NCBI RefSeq assembly: GCF_946481715.1 | Contig: NZ_CAMLOV010000139.1 | Coordinates: 1-14,994 of the forward strand | Source of the DNA: an uncultured Mucilaginibacter sp. | GTDB taxonomy: Bacteria; Bacteroidota; Bacteroidia; Sphingobacteriales; Sphingobacteriaceae | Direction of reading: 5' to 3' | Length of the DNA stretch: 14,994 nt | Notes under the pieces: model-generated | Told to the model about the DNA's origin: nothing | Databases searched by the model: none | What the model saw: the letters and a program-made list of their open reading frames with translations, nothing else | Translations under genes and position numbers: made by a program | In this document: positions 7,464-14,107 of the stretch, in pieces | How the letters are laid out: each line of letters starts with the position of its first letter | Position numbering within the stretch: position 1 is the first letter of the stretch

Positions 7464-8969
7464 ATGAAATCTCAGATTAAGATATTGCTATTGGAAGATT
7501 CTCTACTGGATGCAGAGTTAATCAAAAGGGAACTTATTAAAGGGCAGATCGATCATGAAATATTGTTGGTGCGCGACAAAGAAAGCTTTCGGCAGGCACT
7601 CGGTAACTATCCGGCTGATATCGTCCTGTCTGACCATTCGCTCCCGAACTTTAACTCTCATGAGGCCTTAAAAATGGTTGAATCTTCAGGGGTGGGGATC
7701 CCGTTTATACTGATCACATCTACCATGACGGATGAATTCGCGGTAAAGATCATGAAAGAGGGGGCAAATGATTATATCATTAAAGACCGGTTATCGCGCC
7801 TGCCCTCTGCGGTGGTCAATGTGATTGAAAAGTTCCGCCTGATACGCGCACAAAAAGCTGAACGGCTTAAAGTAAATGAAGAACTAAAAAGTTTAAACTA
7901 TCGCCTGCAACTGGCTACCAAAAGCGCAAACCTGGGTATTTGGGACTGGGACGTTGTAAACAATAAATTGCATTGGGACGACGGTATGTTTAAGCTTTAT
8001 CATATTGATTATAAAAGGTTTGATTCGATATATGAAGCCTGGACCGAAATGCTGCACCCTGATGACAAGGCTCAAATAAACGAGGAAATACAATCGGCGC
8101 TTAGGGGAGAAAAAAAGTACGATACCGAATTCAGGCTGATGGATGGTAACCATGGTGTTCATACGATAAGGGCCACAGGTACGGTAGAATGGAATGATAT
8201 GGGTGTCCCGGTCCGGATGATTGGCATCAATTGGGATATTACCAAACGAAAAGCTGCTGTAGCGGAGCGTGAGGCGATAATCGGTGAGATGTCTCTGCGA
8301 AATGCAGAACTGGAACAGTTTGGTTATATCATTTCTCACAATTTGAGAGCCCCGGTAGCCAATATCATGGGTGCGGCGAGCGCATTGCAGGATCCCGAAC
8401 TGGATTGTGAAGACAGGGCTATTTATAACAAAGCAGTTCATCAATCCGCCATTAATTTAGACCATATCATCCAGGACCTGAACCATATTTTGGAGATAAA
8501 ATCGGGCAACCCAACTAAAGAATCTGTACGGTTTTCTGATTTGGTGGGCGATATAAAAATGAGTATTGATGAGCTGTTGATAACCGAGGAATTCGATATT
8601 AGTTGCGATTTTTCGGCAATTGACGAGCTATTTACAGTAAGAGCTTATTTATACAGCATTTTTTATAACCTTATTTCCAACAGCCTAAAGTACCGCAGGA
8701 AAGGGGTTATAGGCAATATTAAAATTAAAAGCCAGGTATTAAATAACATCGCCGTGCTCTGGTTTGCCGATAACGGTATAGGGCTTAACATGGAGAAGAA
8801 CAAAGCACACATTTTCGGCTTGTATCGGCGTTTCCATTCAAATTTTCCCGGCAAAGGCATGGGGTTATTTATGGTTAAATCTCAGGTTGAAATTTTAGGA
8901 GGGAATATAAGTGTAGAAAGCAATGAACACATTGGCACTACTTTCCGGATTGAATTTCCGTTAAAGTAA
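7464..8969 (+). CDS. REC-PAS histidine kinase (soluble, N-terminal receiver)
   Basis: A 501-aa soluble kinase with an N-terminal receiver. Residues 5-125 form the REC domain: Glu11-Asp12, Asp57 in VLSDHSLPNF, and Lys107 in DYIIKDRL. A short coil follows, then a PAS_3-type fold with PAC motif (about 148-262; typical phrases GIWDWDV, LHPDDK, GINWDITKRK). The H-box is ISHNLRAPVANIMG with His292. The Asn after the His replaces the usual Asp/Glu, but this HNLRAPVAN form is common in Bacteroidota kinases. The ATPase core has NLISNSLKYR (Asn406), DNGIGL and GKGMGLFMV. The REC can receive phosphate, so this protein could act downstream of the kinase at 5567 or be gated by it. It follows the single-domain regulator by 12 bp, consistent with a three-gene operon. 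Confidence 0.92.
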   Translation: MKSQIKILLLEDSLLDAELIKRELIKGQIDHEILLVRDKESFRQALGNYPADIVLSDHSLPNFNSHEALKMVESSGVGIPFILITSTMTDEFAVKIMKEGANDYIIKDRLSRLPSAVVNVIEKFRLIRAQKAERLKVNEELKSLNYRLQLATKSANLGIWDWDVVNNKLHWDDGMFKLYHIDYKRFDSIYEAWTEMLHPDDKAQINEEIQSALRGEKKYDTEFRLMDGNHGVHTIRATGTVEWNDMGVPVRMIGINWDITKRKAAVAEREAIIGEMSLRNAELEQFGYIISHNLRAPVANIMGAASALQDPELDCEDRAIYNKAVHQSAINLDHIIQDLNHILEIKSGNPTKESVRFSDLVGDIKMSIDELLITEEFDISCDFSAIDELFTVRAYLYSIFYNLISNSLKYRRKGVIGNIKIKSQVLNNIAVLWFADNGIGLNMEKNKAHIFGLYRRFHSNFPGKGMGLFMVKSQVEILGGNISVESNEHIGTTFRIEFPLK

Positions 8970-9004
8970 ATCGAGGCCGGCGGCAGCCACCTTCGTCAGT
9001 CCGC

Positions 9005-9097
9005 GGCGTTGCAAAAGGCAAGGTAAATACCCAGTTCCTGATTGCCCGCGAAGATTTTAAGAAAGTTATAATTGCCTTGAATAAAGAGGCGGGGTAA
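9005..9097 (+). pseudogene. Remnant: duplicated 3' end of the aspartate kinase gene
   Basis: These 93 bases align without gaps to 5004-5096, the last 30 codons and stop of the aspartate kinase gene, with 10 mismatches (83/93 identical by hand count) and one 35-bp identical block (5030-5064 against 9031-9065). The frame stays open and reads GVAKGKVNTQFLIAREDFKK, then VIIALNKEAG and a TAA stop. Weaker similarity extends a few bases upstream (CGTCAGT against CATCAGT). There is no start codon or upstream kinase sequence, so it cannot be expressed as a kinase. Several of the differences are synonymous or conservative, suggesting that the copy diverged from a once functional gene end. Confidence 0.9.
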
Positions 9098-9139
9098 GCT
9101 GCTTAAATGAAAACCCTTATTAAGGTATTTTGCGGACCC

Positions 9140-9161
9140 TAATCAGCTTATCGGGTGATTA
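9140..9161. promoter_or_regulatory. Inverted repeat upstream of the flavodoxin promoter
   Basis: TAATCA (9140-9145) and TGATTA (9156-9161) are perfect inverted arms with a 10-bp spacer, one helical turn plus arm length apart. They lie directly upstream of the predicted -33 element of the flavodoxin gene, a position suited to a dimeric activator. The arms are short and AT-rich, so a chance occurrence is possible. Confidence 0.25.
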
Positions 9162-9167
9162 ATATCA

Positions 9168-9198
9168 TTTCATGGCTTATTGCCGTGGGTTACATTTG
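9168..9198 (+). promoter_or_regulatory. Bacteroidota-type promoter for the flavodoxin gene
   Basis: TACATTTG (9191-9198) matches the Bacteroidota -7 consensus TAnnTTTG exactly. TTTC (9168-9171) lies 19 bp upstream at the -33 position, one mismatch from TTTG. Transcription would start a few bases after 9200, giving a very short leader to the ATG at 9219. This would place the upstream in-frame TTG (9180) outside the transcript. Confidence 0.45.
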
Positions 9199-9218
9199 CA
9201 CAAACAAATCCGACTGAA

Positions 9219-9746
9219 ATGAGAGGAATTATTATTTACCAGGGTAAATACGGCGCAACAGAGCAGTATGCCCAATGGCTGGCGGATGCGTTGCGGCTGC
9301 CATTGCTAAAAGCCGAAAACGCCACGCCCGCTATATTAGCCGGTTATGAATTGGTTATACTGGGTAGCTCTGTTTATATCGGCAAGCTAACTATCGGCAA
9401 TTGGCTGAAACAAAACCTGGGTATACTTGCGGCCAAAAAGAAACTTTTGCTATTTATTGTATGCGGAACTACCGTTGACGACGCGGCGCAGCAGAAACTA
9501 ATCATCCAAAACAACCTCGACGCTGCAATCCGTGCGGCAACCGAGGTGTTCTTTTTACCTGGCAGGTGCGTTGTTGCTAAACTGGCTTGGGGCGACCGTA
9601 TCATGTTAAAACTGGGTGCCTGGCTGGAAAATGATCCCAAAAAGAAAGCCGTGATGAATAAGGGCTTTGATAATATGGATGCGAAACACCTGGAAGGGGT
9701 GAAAGCGTCCATCCTTCGTTTAGTAACCAGGGTGCCGGTTTGTTAG
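9219..9746 (+). CDS. Flavodoxin-domain protein, HemG-like (Flavodoxin_5 type)
   Basis: A 175-aa single-domain flavodoxin-like protein. The N-terminus MRGIIIYQGKYGATEQYAQW has the beta1 strand and FMN phosphate loop seen in menaquinone-dependent protoporphyrinogen oxidase (HemG) and related flavodoxins. ILGSSVYIGKL (47-57) is the second FMN-contacting loop, and LLLFIVCGTT (76-85) the next core strand. The length equals HemG (about 175-180 aa), but similarity at this level does not separate HemG from other flavodoxin domain proteins. It is probably a cytoplasmic redox protein binding FMN. The start is the ATG at 9219; an in-frame TTG at 9180 is rejected because the likely promoter overlaps it. 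The upstream neighbour is the aspartate kinase remnant, and a Usp gene follows 107 bp downstream. Confidence 0.82.
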   Translation: MRGIIIYQGKYGATEQYAQWLADALRLPLLKAENATPAILAGYELVILGSSVYIGKLTIGNWLKQNLGILAAKKKLLLFIVCGTTVDDAAQQKLIIQNNLDAAIRAATEVFFLPGRCVVAKLAWGDRIMLKLGAWLENDPKKKAVMNKGFDNMDAKHLEGVKASILRLVTRVPVC

Positions 9747-9853
9747 GGCGGAAGCACTATTGTGCCGAAGATCAGTTTTTTTGCCGGTCTACGTCATTAT
9801 AAATCAGCATAACATCAATCAAATTTGTTGTAACATTAATCAGTTTTCACATC

Positions 9854-10717
9854 ATGAAAAAGATACTGGTACTTACAGATTTCAGCGATAACGCAACACG
9901 GTCTGCAGAGGCTGCGGTGCTTATCGGCGCCAGGTTGCATGCCAACATTATCCTTTGCAATTCATTTATTAGCCAGCCGGTACTATCAGAATATGGTGGT
10001 ATGCCCTGGCCGGTAGAGCAATTGTTATGGGAGGATGACGGAAAAGAAAAACTGGCGTACCTTAGGGAAGGCCTGCAAAAATTTGTGAAGCAATTGCCCG
10101 CAAACAGCCATTACCCAAGCATTGATACCCGTCAGGTAATTGGTAGCCTGGGGTATGAGGTTAAAGACATTGTAGAAAATGATAAAGTGGAAATGATTGT
10201 GATGGGTTCGCAGTCGGGCAAAGCGCTCGACCATATATTAGTGGGGAGCGATACCGCTGCGGTAATAAACCATACCAACCGGCCGGTATTGGTGGTGCCG
10301 GCATGCCACCCATTGACAAAAATAAAAAACGTTACCCTGGCTACAATTTTTGATGAGGGCGGGCTTAAGGCAGTACATTATCTCACCAGGTTAGGGAGGG
10401 TGTTTAATTTTAGCATAAACATTGTACATATTGCCTTATGGGGCGACAAAGCTATGCCTGATGCAATAAAAAATACTTTTATGAAACAGGTAGCAAAATT
10501 TAATTACCCCCACATTACCTATCACAATATCAGCGGGAAGGAGCTGGCAAACCGGCTTAATGATTTTTGCGGGGAAAACTGCAGCGATGTGTTAGCTTTA
10601 GTACACGATCAGCATAGTTTTTTAAGCCGGTTATTCAAGCAAAGCCATTCGCAGGCTTTGTTAAAGAACCAGGCGCTGCCGGTAATGATCATACCCGCCC
10701 AAATAGCGGATGAGTAG
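9854..10717 (+). CDS. Universal stress protein, tandem Usp domains
   Basis: A 287-aa cytoplasmic protein with two Usp folds. Domain 1 (1-150) begins KKILVLTDFSDNATRSAEAA, the typical Usp strand and Asp, and contains MGSQSGKALDHILVGS. This corresponds to the ATP-binding G-x2-G-x9-G(S/T) loop, with Gly118 and Gly131 kept but Ser at the second Gly. It ends in RPVLVVPA. Domain 2 (about 156-283) has the same order of elements (THE strand NVTLATIFDEGG and the end LPVMIIPA) but no glycine loop, so it probably does not bind nucleotide. Double-Usp proteins with a decayed second half are common in Bacteroidota. Known members act under stress, starvation or low oxygen. The adjacent flavodoxin gene has its own promoter, so an operon is not required. 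Confidence 0.9.
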   Translation: MKKILVLTDFSDNATRSAEAAVLIGARLHANIILCNSFISQPVLSEYGGMPWPVEQLLWEDDGKEKLAYLREGLQKFVKQLPANSHYPSIDTRQVIGSLGYEVKDIVENDKVEMIVMGSQSGKALDHILVGSDTAAVINHTNRPVLVVPACHPLTKIKNVTLATIFDEGGLKAVHYLTRLGRVFNFSINIVHIALWGDKAMPDAIKNTFMKQVAKFNYPHITYHNISGKELANRLNDFCGENCSDVLALVHDQHSFLSRLFKQSHSQALLKNQALPVMIIPAQIADE

Positions 10718-10750
10718 CCTTGCACTGGCAATAACCGCTCACCTGCGTTT

Positions 10751-10873
10751 ATGCACCACCGTCGCCATAAATTACTGCTATATATAACGATAGCTATCTT
10801 ATTTTTAATTTTGGGGCATTCATTATTTTCTACGCTTTTAAGGCGCTTTAATACCCTGCTGGCATGGATGTAA
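10751..10873 (+). CDS. Possible 40-aa single-span membrane miniprotein
   Basis: A short frame from ATG to TAA encoding a basic N-terminus (MHHRRHK), a continuous hydrophobic stretch (LLLYITIAILFLILG) and a basic/amphipathic tail (LLRRFNTLLAWM). This is the layout of small bacterial inner-membrane proteins. Its stop overlaps an ATG at 10864 (ATGGATGTAA), which could couple it to the next frame. Against it: there is no clear ribosome-binding site, and a promoter-like TAATTTTG (10806-10813) lies inside it. No family is recognised. Confidence 0.35.
   Translation: MHHRRHKLLLYITIAILFLILGHSLFSTLLRRFNTLLAWM
10806..10813 (+). promoter_or_regulatory. Promoter -7-like element before the hypothetical membrane protein gene
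   Basis: TAATTTTG fits TAnnTTTG exactly and lies 81 bp before the preferred ATG at 10894. No TTTG-like -33 element is present at the usual distance, so this may be chance in an AT-rich segment. If it is real, the downstream gene is transcribed independently of the small frame at 10751. Confidence 0.2.
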
Positions 10874-10893
10874 TAAACCCGTATATTAAAATT

Positions 10894-11376
10894 ATGGCCC
10901 AATATAAAAGAAACAATCGTGGTTGCTTTGTTTTGATAGTATTGTTCTTATTAACTTTTGCTTACGAAAAAAAGCAAAAAACCGAAGGCCAATTTTTAAT
11001 AAGGGTAGATATGAGGTATGGTTATAAGTTTTTTTCGTTACGTGCTAATCAACAGGGGGAGGCGTATGTTATTAAAGGAAGGGGAACTTATTTTACCGAA
11101 CCTTTAAAGATCGAAAGCGGGGATACCAGCAGTTTCTTTAAGCTCGATTCTATCCGGCCATTTTATAACAGTATCAAATCGATCGATCGAAGAAAAAGTA
11201 TTAGCCAACATATTAATACCGATGCCCCAAGAAGCGAGATTTTTTTTAATGGTATAAAGGTAATGGATACGTCGCAGGGAAACTCAGGCTTTCTTGAAGT
11301 ATACCGTACCATCCTTACCCAATTACCTACGGGGTATAACCCGTTTTATGTGGATGAAAACCCGTTTGATTTGTAA
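10894..11376 (+). CDS. Unrecognised protein with N-terminal membrane anchor or signal peptide
   Basis: A 160-aa protein (170 if the ATG at 10864 is used) that I do not recognise. From the ATG at 10894 it starts MAQYKRNNRG, then a hydrophobic segment CFVLIVLFLLTFAY, then charged residues. This is a classic signal anchor or uncleaved signal, with the remaining roughly 130 residues predicted outside the cytoplasm. The soluble part is rich in aromatic and basic residues and ends NPFYVDENPFDL. There is no Cys suited to a lipobox, no repeats and no catalytic motif that I can name. The start at 10894 is chosen because it places the hydrophobic segment at the usual distance from the N-terminus. It lies downstream of the Usp gene on the same strand and converges with the DJ-1 gene. 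Confidence 0.6.
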   Translation: MAQYKRNNRGCFVLIVLFLLTFAYEKKQKTEGQFLIRVDMRYGYKFFSLRANQQGEAYVIKGRGTYFTEPLKIESGDTSSFFKLDSIRPFYNSIKSIDRRKSISQHINTDAPRSEIFFNGIKVMDTSQGNSGFLEVYRTILTQLPTGYNPFYVDENPFDL

Positions 11377-11404
11377 GTGAACCGTCCCTGGCTTTTTGTT
11401 TAAA

Positions 11405-11465
11405 GTGCTGCCCTGCCGGTCAGGCGTCTCTCAACCTGGCGCGAGTATCCGTACAGGGAAAGCAC
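11405..11465. repeat. Structured intergenic element (two-part stem-loop), unassigned
   Basis: GTGCT-g-CCCTG (11405-11415) pairs with CAGGG-aa-AGCAC (11454-11465) to give a 10-bp stem with a small internal loop. Inside it, GTCAGG and CCTGGC can form a second stem of six pairs, including one G-T wobble. The element lies between convergent genes and is more GC-rich than its surroundings. No T-tract follows on either strand close by. It could be a dispersed intergenic repeat or a structured RNA; I cannot assign it. Confidence 0.4.
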
Positions 11466-11505
11466 CGGGGGCAATTAGCAAAACCGATTAATAAAAAATC
11501 ATTAC

Positions 11506-11540
11506 AAAGAGGCTGCTCATGATCATGATACAGCCTCTTT
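11506..11540. terminator. Strong hairpin terminator between convergent genes (mainly for the DJ-1 gene)
   Basis: AAAGAGGCTG (11506-11515) and CAGCCTCTTT (11531-11540) form a perfect 10-bp stem. The loop holds a further 12-bp palindrome, TCATGATCATGA. It begins 7 bp past the DJ-1 gene stop on the minus strand. The arms end in AAA/TTT on both strands, so it may act bidirectionally; on the minus strand a T6 run follows a few bases later. Confidence 0.7.
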
Positions 11541-11546
11541 ATCATA

Positions 11547-13040
11547 TTACTTCAACAAAATATCGATTAGTTTCCTGGTGAAGGGTGCCAGGTCTACCGG
11601 TCCCCTTGCCGTGATGACGTTGCGATCCACAATAACAGCCTGATCAAGCACAGTTCCGCCGGCATTGGTGAGGTCCTCGTGCATGGCCCACCAGGCAGTT
11701 ACTTTACGGCCTTTTACCAGGCCGGCACTTATCAATACCCAGGGGCCATGACAGATAGACGCTACCGGGATATCATTTTGGCTGGCCTTTTTGATGAACT
11801 GTAAGGCATCCTTATCTGCACGTAAAGCATCGGGGTTCCAGGCACCGCCGGGGATGTAAACCAGTTGATAGCCCATGGGATCGGCCTCGTCCAAAAATTT
11901 GTCAATTTTTATATAGTTGGCGTTTTGCATCCAGTTTACCGTACTGATGTGCGTGGCTCTTTTGGCAGGTACATAGGCACCAAACATGGGCGGATAATTT
12001 GGTTTTCGGGGCGATATAATGTCCACCTCTGCGCCGCGTTCCTGTAAAATACGCTGTACCAGCGTTAGTTCTATCTCTTCCACGCCGTCGGTTACTACAA
12101 TGGCCACTTTTTTTCCTTTTAACTGATTGGGATCCGGTGTCTCGTTCAGCAGTTCCTTCAATTCTTTATTGGGTGCATCGTTCGCGTTGATCAGCCATTC
12201 CACTTTAACACCCATCACGTCATCCGCGGGTAGGTTGACCGCTAACTTGTAGAGGTCCAGTTTTTGAATCTCGCTCAGCAGAGCTTCGCCGACACCTTTT
12301 GCAGAAGCCGGATTTTGCCCCGTCACCAGGCGCTGATCAATAACTACATGGTTTTGCCAAAGCCCTGATTTTTCAAATTTGGCACCGCGTTCTATCAGTT
12401 TGTTTTCCAATAAAAAGGGTACCACCTTATCCAGCGCTACAGCCGCTTCCTCCTCATTGCTGAAGGCATTCACCTTTTTACCCGTTACCAGGTACTGGCC
12501 ATTGCTCAGCTTAATGTTCACCAGACCTGACGGACCGTGGCAAACAGCGGCCACCACGCCGTTGTGTTCATAAATGCTTGCGGCAATTTTAGCTAATACG
12601 GTATTGTCCGCAAAGTCCCACATGCTGCCGTGGCCGCCGGCATAAAATATGGCCACGTAGTCGTCCGGGTTTACATCCGCCGGCTTCATCGTATGCTCCA
12701 CTTTGTTCCGGTAGTTTGCATCATCCCAGAATTTTTTATTCACTGGGTCGCTTAAATTAAATCCGTCAACGGGTGCTTTACCACCTTGCGGGCTCACGAA
12801 ATCAATTTCGTAACCTGCATTTGTTAACACTTCCCAGGGGTGGCTTACTTCTGCTAAATAATAACCGGTAGGTTGGCCGGTATTTCCTTTTTGGCCGTTG
12901 CTGGTAATTACAAATAAAATTTTCTTTTGCATTTGTTGTGTTTTTTTTGTCTGCGCAGTTGCTTTGTTAAAAACAGGAGAAATGGTACCAACTGCAACAA
13001 CCATTATCCCTGCTAAAAAATGTTGAACTATTGTTTTCAT
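11547..13040 (-). CDS. Exported double-domain DJ-1/PfpI family protein
   Basis: A 497-aa protein with two DJ-1/PfpI (class I glutamine amidotransferase-like) domains in one chain. Residues 1-30 form a signal peptide (MKTIVQHFLAGIMVVAVGTI, cleavage after ATAQ), so it is probably periplasmic. Domain 1 (about 40-260) is Hsp31/HchA-like: Glu64 in YYLAEVSHPWE and the nucleophile elbow AAVCHGPSGL with Cys168-His169. Domain 2 (about 308-497) is PfpI-like: DGVEEIEL with Glu321/322 and ASICHGPWVL with Cys430-His431. Both catalytic sets look intact. Relatives include chaperones, glyoxalases/deglycases and proteases, so activity cannot be chosen from sequence. The ATG at 13040 is preferred over one 11 codons upstream because the signal peptide starts there. 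It is divergent from an AraC-type regulator, with a CRP-like site between them. Confidence 0.92.
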   Translation of the reverse strand: MKTIVQHFLAGIMVVAVGTISPVFNKATAQTKKTQQMQKKILFVITSNGQKGNTGQPTGYYLAEVSHPWEVLTNAGYEIDFVSPQGGKAPVDGFNLSDPVNKKFWDDANYRNKVEHTMKPADVNPDDYVAIFYAGGHGSMWDFADNTVLAKIAASIYEHNGVVAAVCHGPSGLVNIKLSNGQYLVTGKKVNAFSNEEEAAVALDKVVPFLLENKLIERGAKFEKSGLWQNHVVIDQRLVTGQNPASAKGVGEALLSEIQKLDLYKLAVNLPADDVMGVKVEWLINANDAPNKELKELLNETPDPNQLKGKKVAIVVTDGVEEIELTLVQRILQERGAEVDIISPRKPNYPPMFGAYVPAKRATHISTVNWMQNANYIKIDKFLDEADPMGYQLVYIPGGAWNPDALRADKDALQFIKKASQNDIPVASICHGPWVLISAGLVKGRKVTAWWAMHEDLTNAGGTVLDQAVIVDRNVITARGPVDLAPFTRKLIDILLK

Positions 13041-13098
13041 CTGATTGGATTGATGAGCCAAAATTCTAAACATTTAGCCGGGCGGCATAGGAAGCAGG

Positions 13099-13126
13099 TC
13101 ACAAGTTTGGTGTGAGGCAAATCACA
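13099..13126. promoter_or_regulatory. CRP/FNR-like binding site array in the divergent DJ-1/AraC gap
   Basis: TGTGAggcaaaTCACA (13111-13126) is an exact match to the CRP-type consensus TGTGA-N6-TCACA. A further TCACA at 13099-13103 faces the same TGTGA with a 7-bp spacer, so three alternating half-sites are present. The site lies 70 bp from the DJ-1 ATG and 60 bp from the AraC ATG, positions suited to control of either gene. That a Crp/Fnr-family protein binds it is inference from E. coli-type consensus; Bacteroidota members may prefer other sequences. Confidence 0.5.
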
Positions 13127-13186
13127 GTGGTTACTGGCGCCGTTATATAAAATCGATAAATTCGCGGTAAAAAATAACCATCTCCC

Positions 13187-14050
13187 ATGTTGTTTCGTTT
13201 CCCGCCAAATGTTTTACCCGTTAACGACCCCACTTTTTTAACTGGGGGCCAAACAATTTTTGCCAAGCTGAAGGTGGAGTTGAAAGCGGGTAAACGGACC
13301 GTTTTCCTGACAGAGCACACGCTGATTTTTGTGATCAGCGGGGCGAAGCTGCTGCACTTCGCCGATCAAACACTAAAGGTCACATCGGATAGCGTCTTTC
13401 TATTAAGAAAAGGTATTTACGTGATGGCCGAATACATTGAGGAGGGAATGGATTTTGAAGCCTTAATGTTGTTTTTACCTGAAAGTATCCTAAGATCTTT
13501 TTTATCGAATTCCGAACCGCGATTGGCAGTTGAAGAAAATGCCCCATGTGTTGTTTTCGCAGCTAACCGGCTTATACATGATTTTAAGTCCCAGTTTCGG
13601 CAATATTTCCACCATCAGATATTTGATTACCGCCATCTCATTCCGCTCAAGCAACAGGAAATTTTAACACTCTTGTTTTCATCGGGATACGGACAGGAAA
13701 TGACGGCTTTTATTAGAAGCGCCGTAAGCAAGGACTCTTTGGACATGCGTTCGATAATAGCGGAGCATATTTTACAACCCATCACTGTTACCGAATTGGC
13801 CGGGCTTTGTAACCGCAGCCTTGCCGCCTTTAAGCGGGATTTTAAAAAACAATACGATTCCCCGCCCAGGATATATATCAACCGGCAACGACTGCTGCAT
13901 GCCCGTATGTTATTGCAAAACACCGATAAGCGCATCTCCGATATTGCCTTCGAATGCGCTTTTGAAAGCACCTCTTATTTTACCCGTGCATTTAAGCGCG
14001 AATTTGGCCTAACGCCCCAGGCAATAAGAGCCGTTATTGCTATTGAATGA
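13187..14050 (+). CDS. AraC-family transcriptional regulator
   Basis: A 287-aa regulator. The C-terminal 100 residues form the AraC/XylS double helix-turn-helix: first HTH about 200-222 (ITVTELAGLCNRSLAAFKRDF), second about 249-272 with the family signature ISDIAFECAFESTSYFTRAF, then KREFGLTPQAIR. The N-terminal 1-110 is beta-rich with glycine-bearing turns (VISGAKLLHF) and probably a cupin-like effector domain. The ligand is unknown. It is divergent from the DJ-1 gene, with 146 bp between the two starts, and is followed 57 bp later by an SDR gene on the same strand. Control of one or both neighbours is likely by gene arrangement. Confidence 0.93.
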   Translation: MLFRFPPNVLPVNDPTFLTGGQTIFAKLKVELKAGKRTVFLTEHTLIFVISGAKLLHFADQTLKVTSDSVFLLRKGIYVMAEYIEEGMDFEALMLFLPESILRSFLSNSEPRLAVEENAPCVVFAANRLIHDFKSQFRQYFHHQIFDYRHLIPLKQQEILTLLFSSGYGQEMTAFIRSAVSKDSLDMRSIIAEHILQPITVTELAGLCNRSLAAFKRDFKKQYDSPPRIYINRQRLLHARMLLQNTDKRISDIAFECAFESTSYFTRAFKREFGLTPQAIRAVIAIE

Positions 14051-14107
14051 GCCGTTTGGGCAACACCCGCGCTACGGGTTACCATACATTTGCTAAAAAA
14101 TAAGCAT

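Noticed and set aside
7893..8444. 183-codon open frame antisense to the REC-PAS kinase
   Set aside because: The sense strand encodes a clear PAS/HisKA protein; the antisense peptide has no domain features. The same applies to long antisense frames inside the DUF5916, aspartate kinase and AraC genes.
5567..8969. Bacteriophytochrome system
   Set aside because: The H-box and the Rcp1-like receiver resemble phytochrome partners, but there is no PAS-GAF-PHY chromophore module in any of the three proteins.
9753..9782. GCAC-TATT-GTGC hairpin and nearby T7 run after the flavodoxin gene as a terminator
   Set aside because: The core stem is only 4 bp and the T-run starts about 10 bp downstream, so it is too weak to call.
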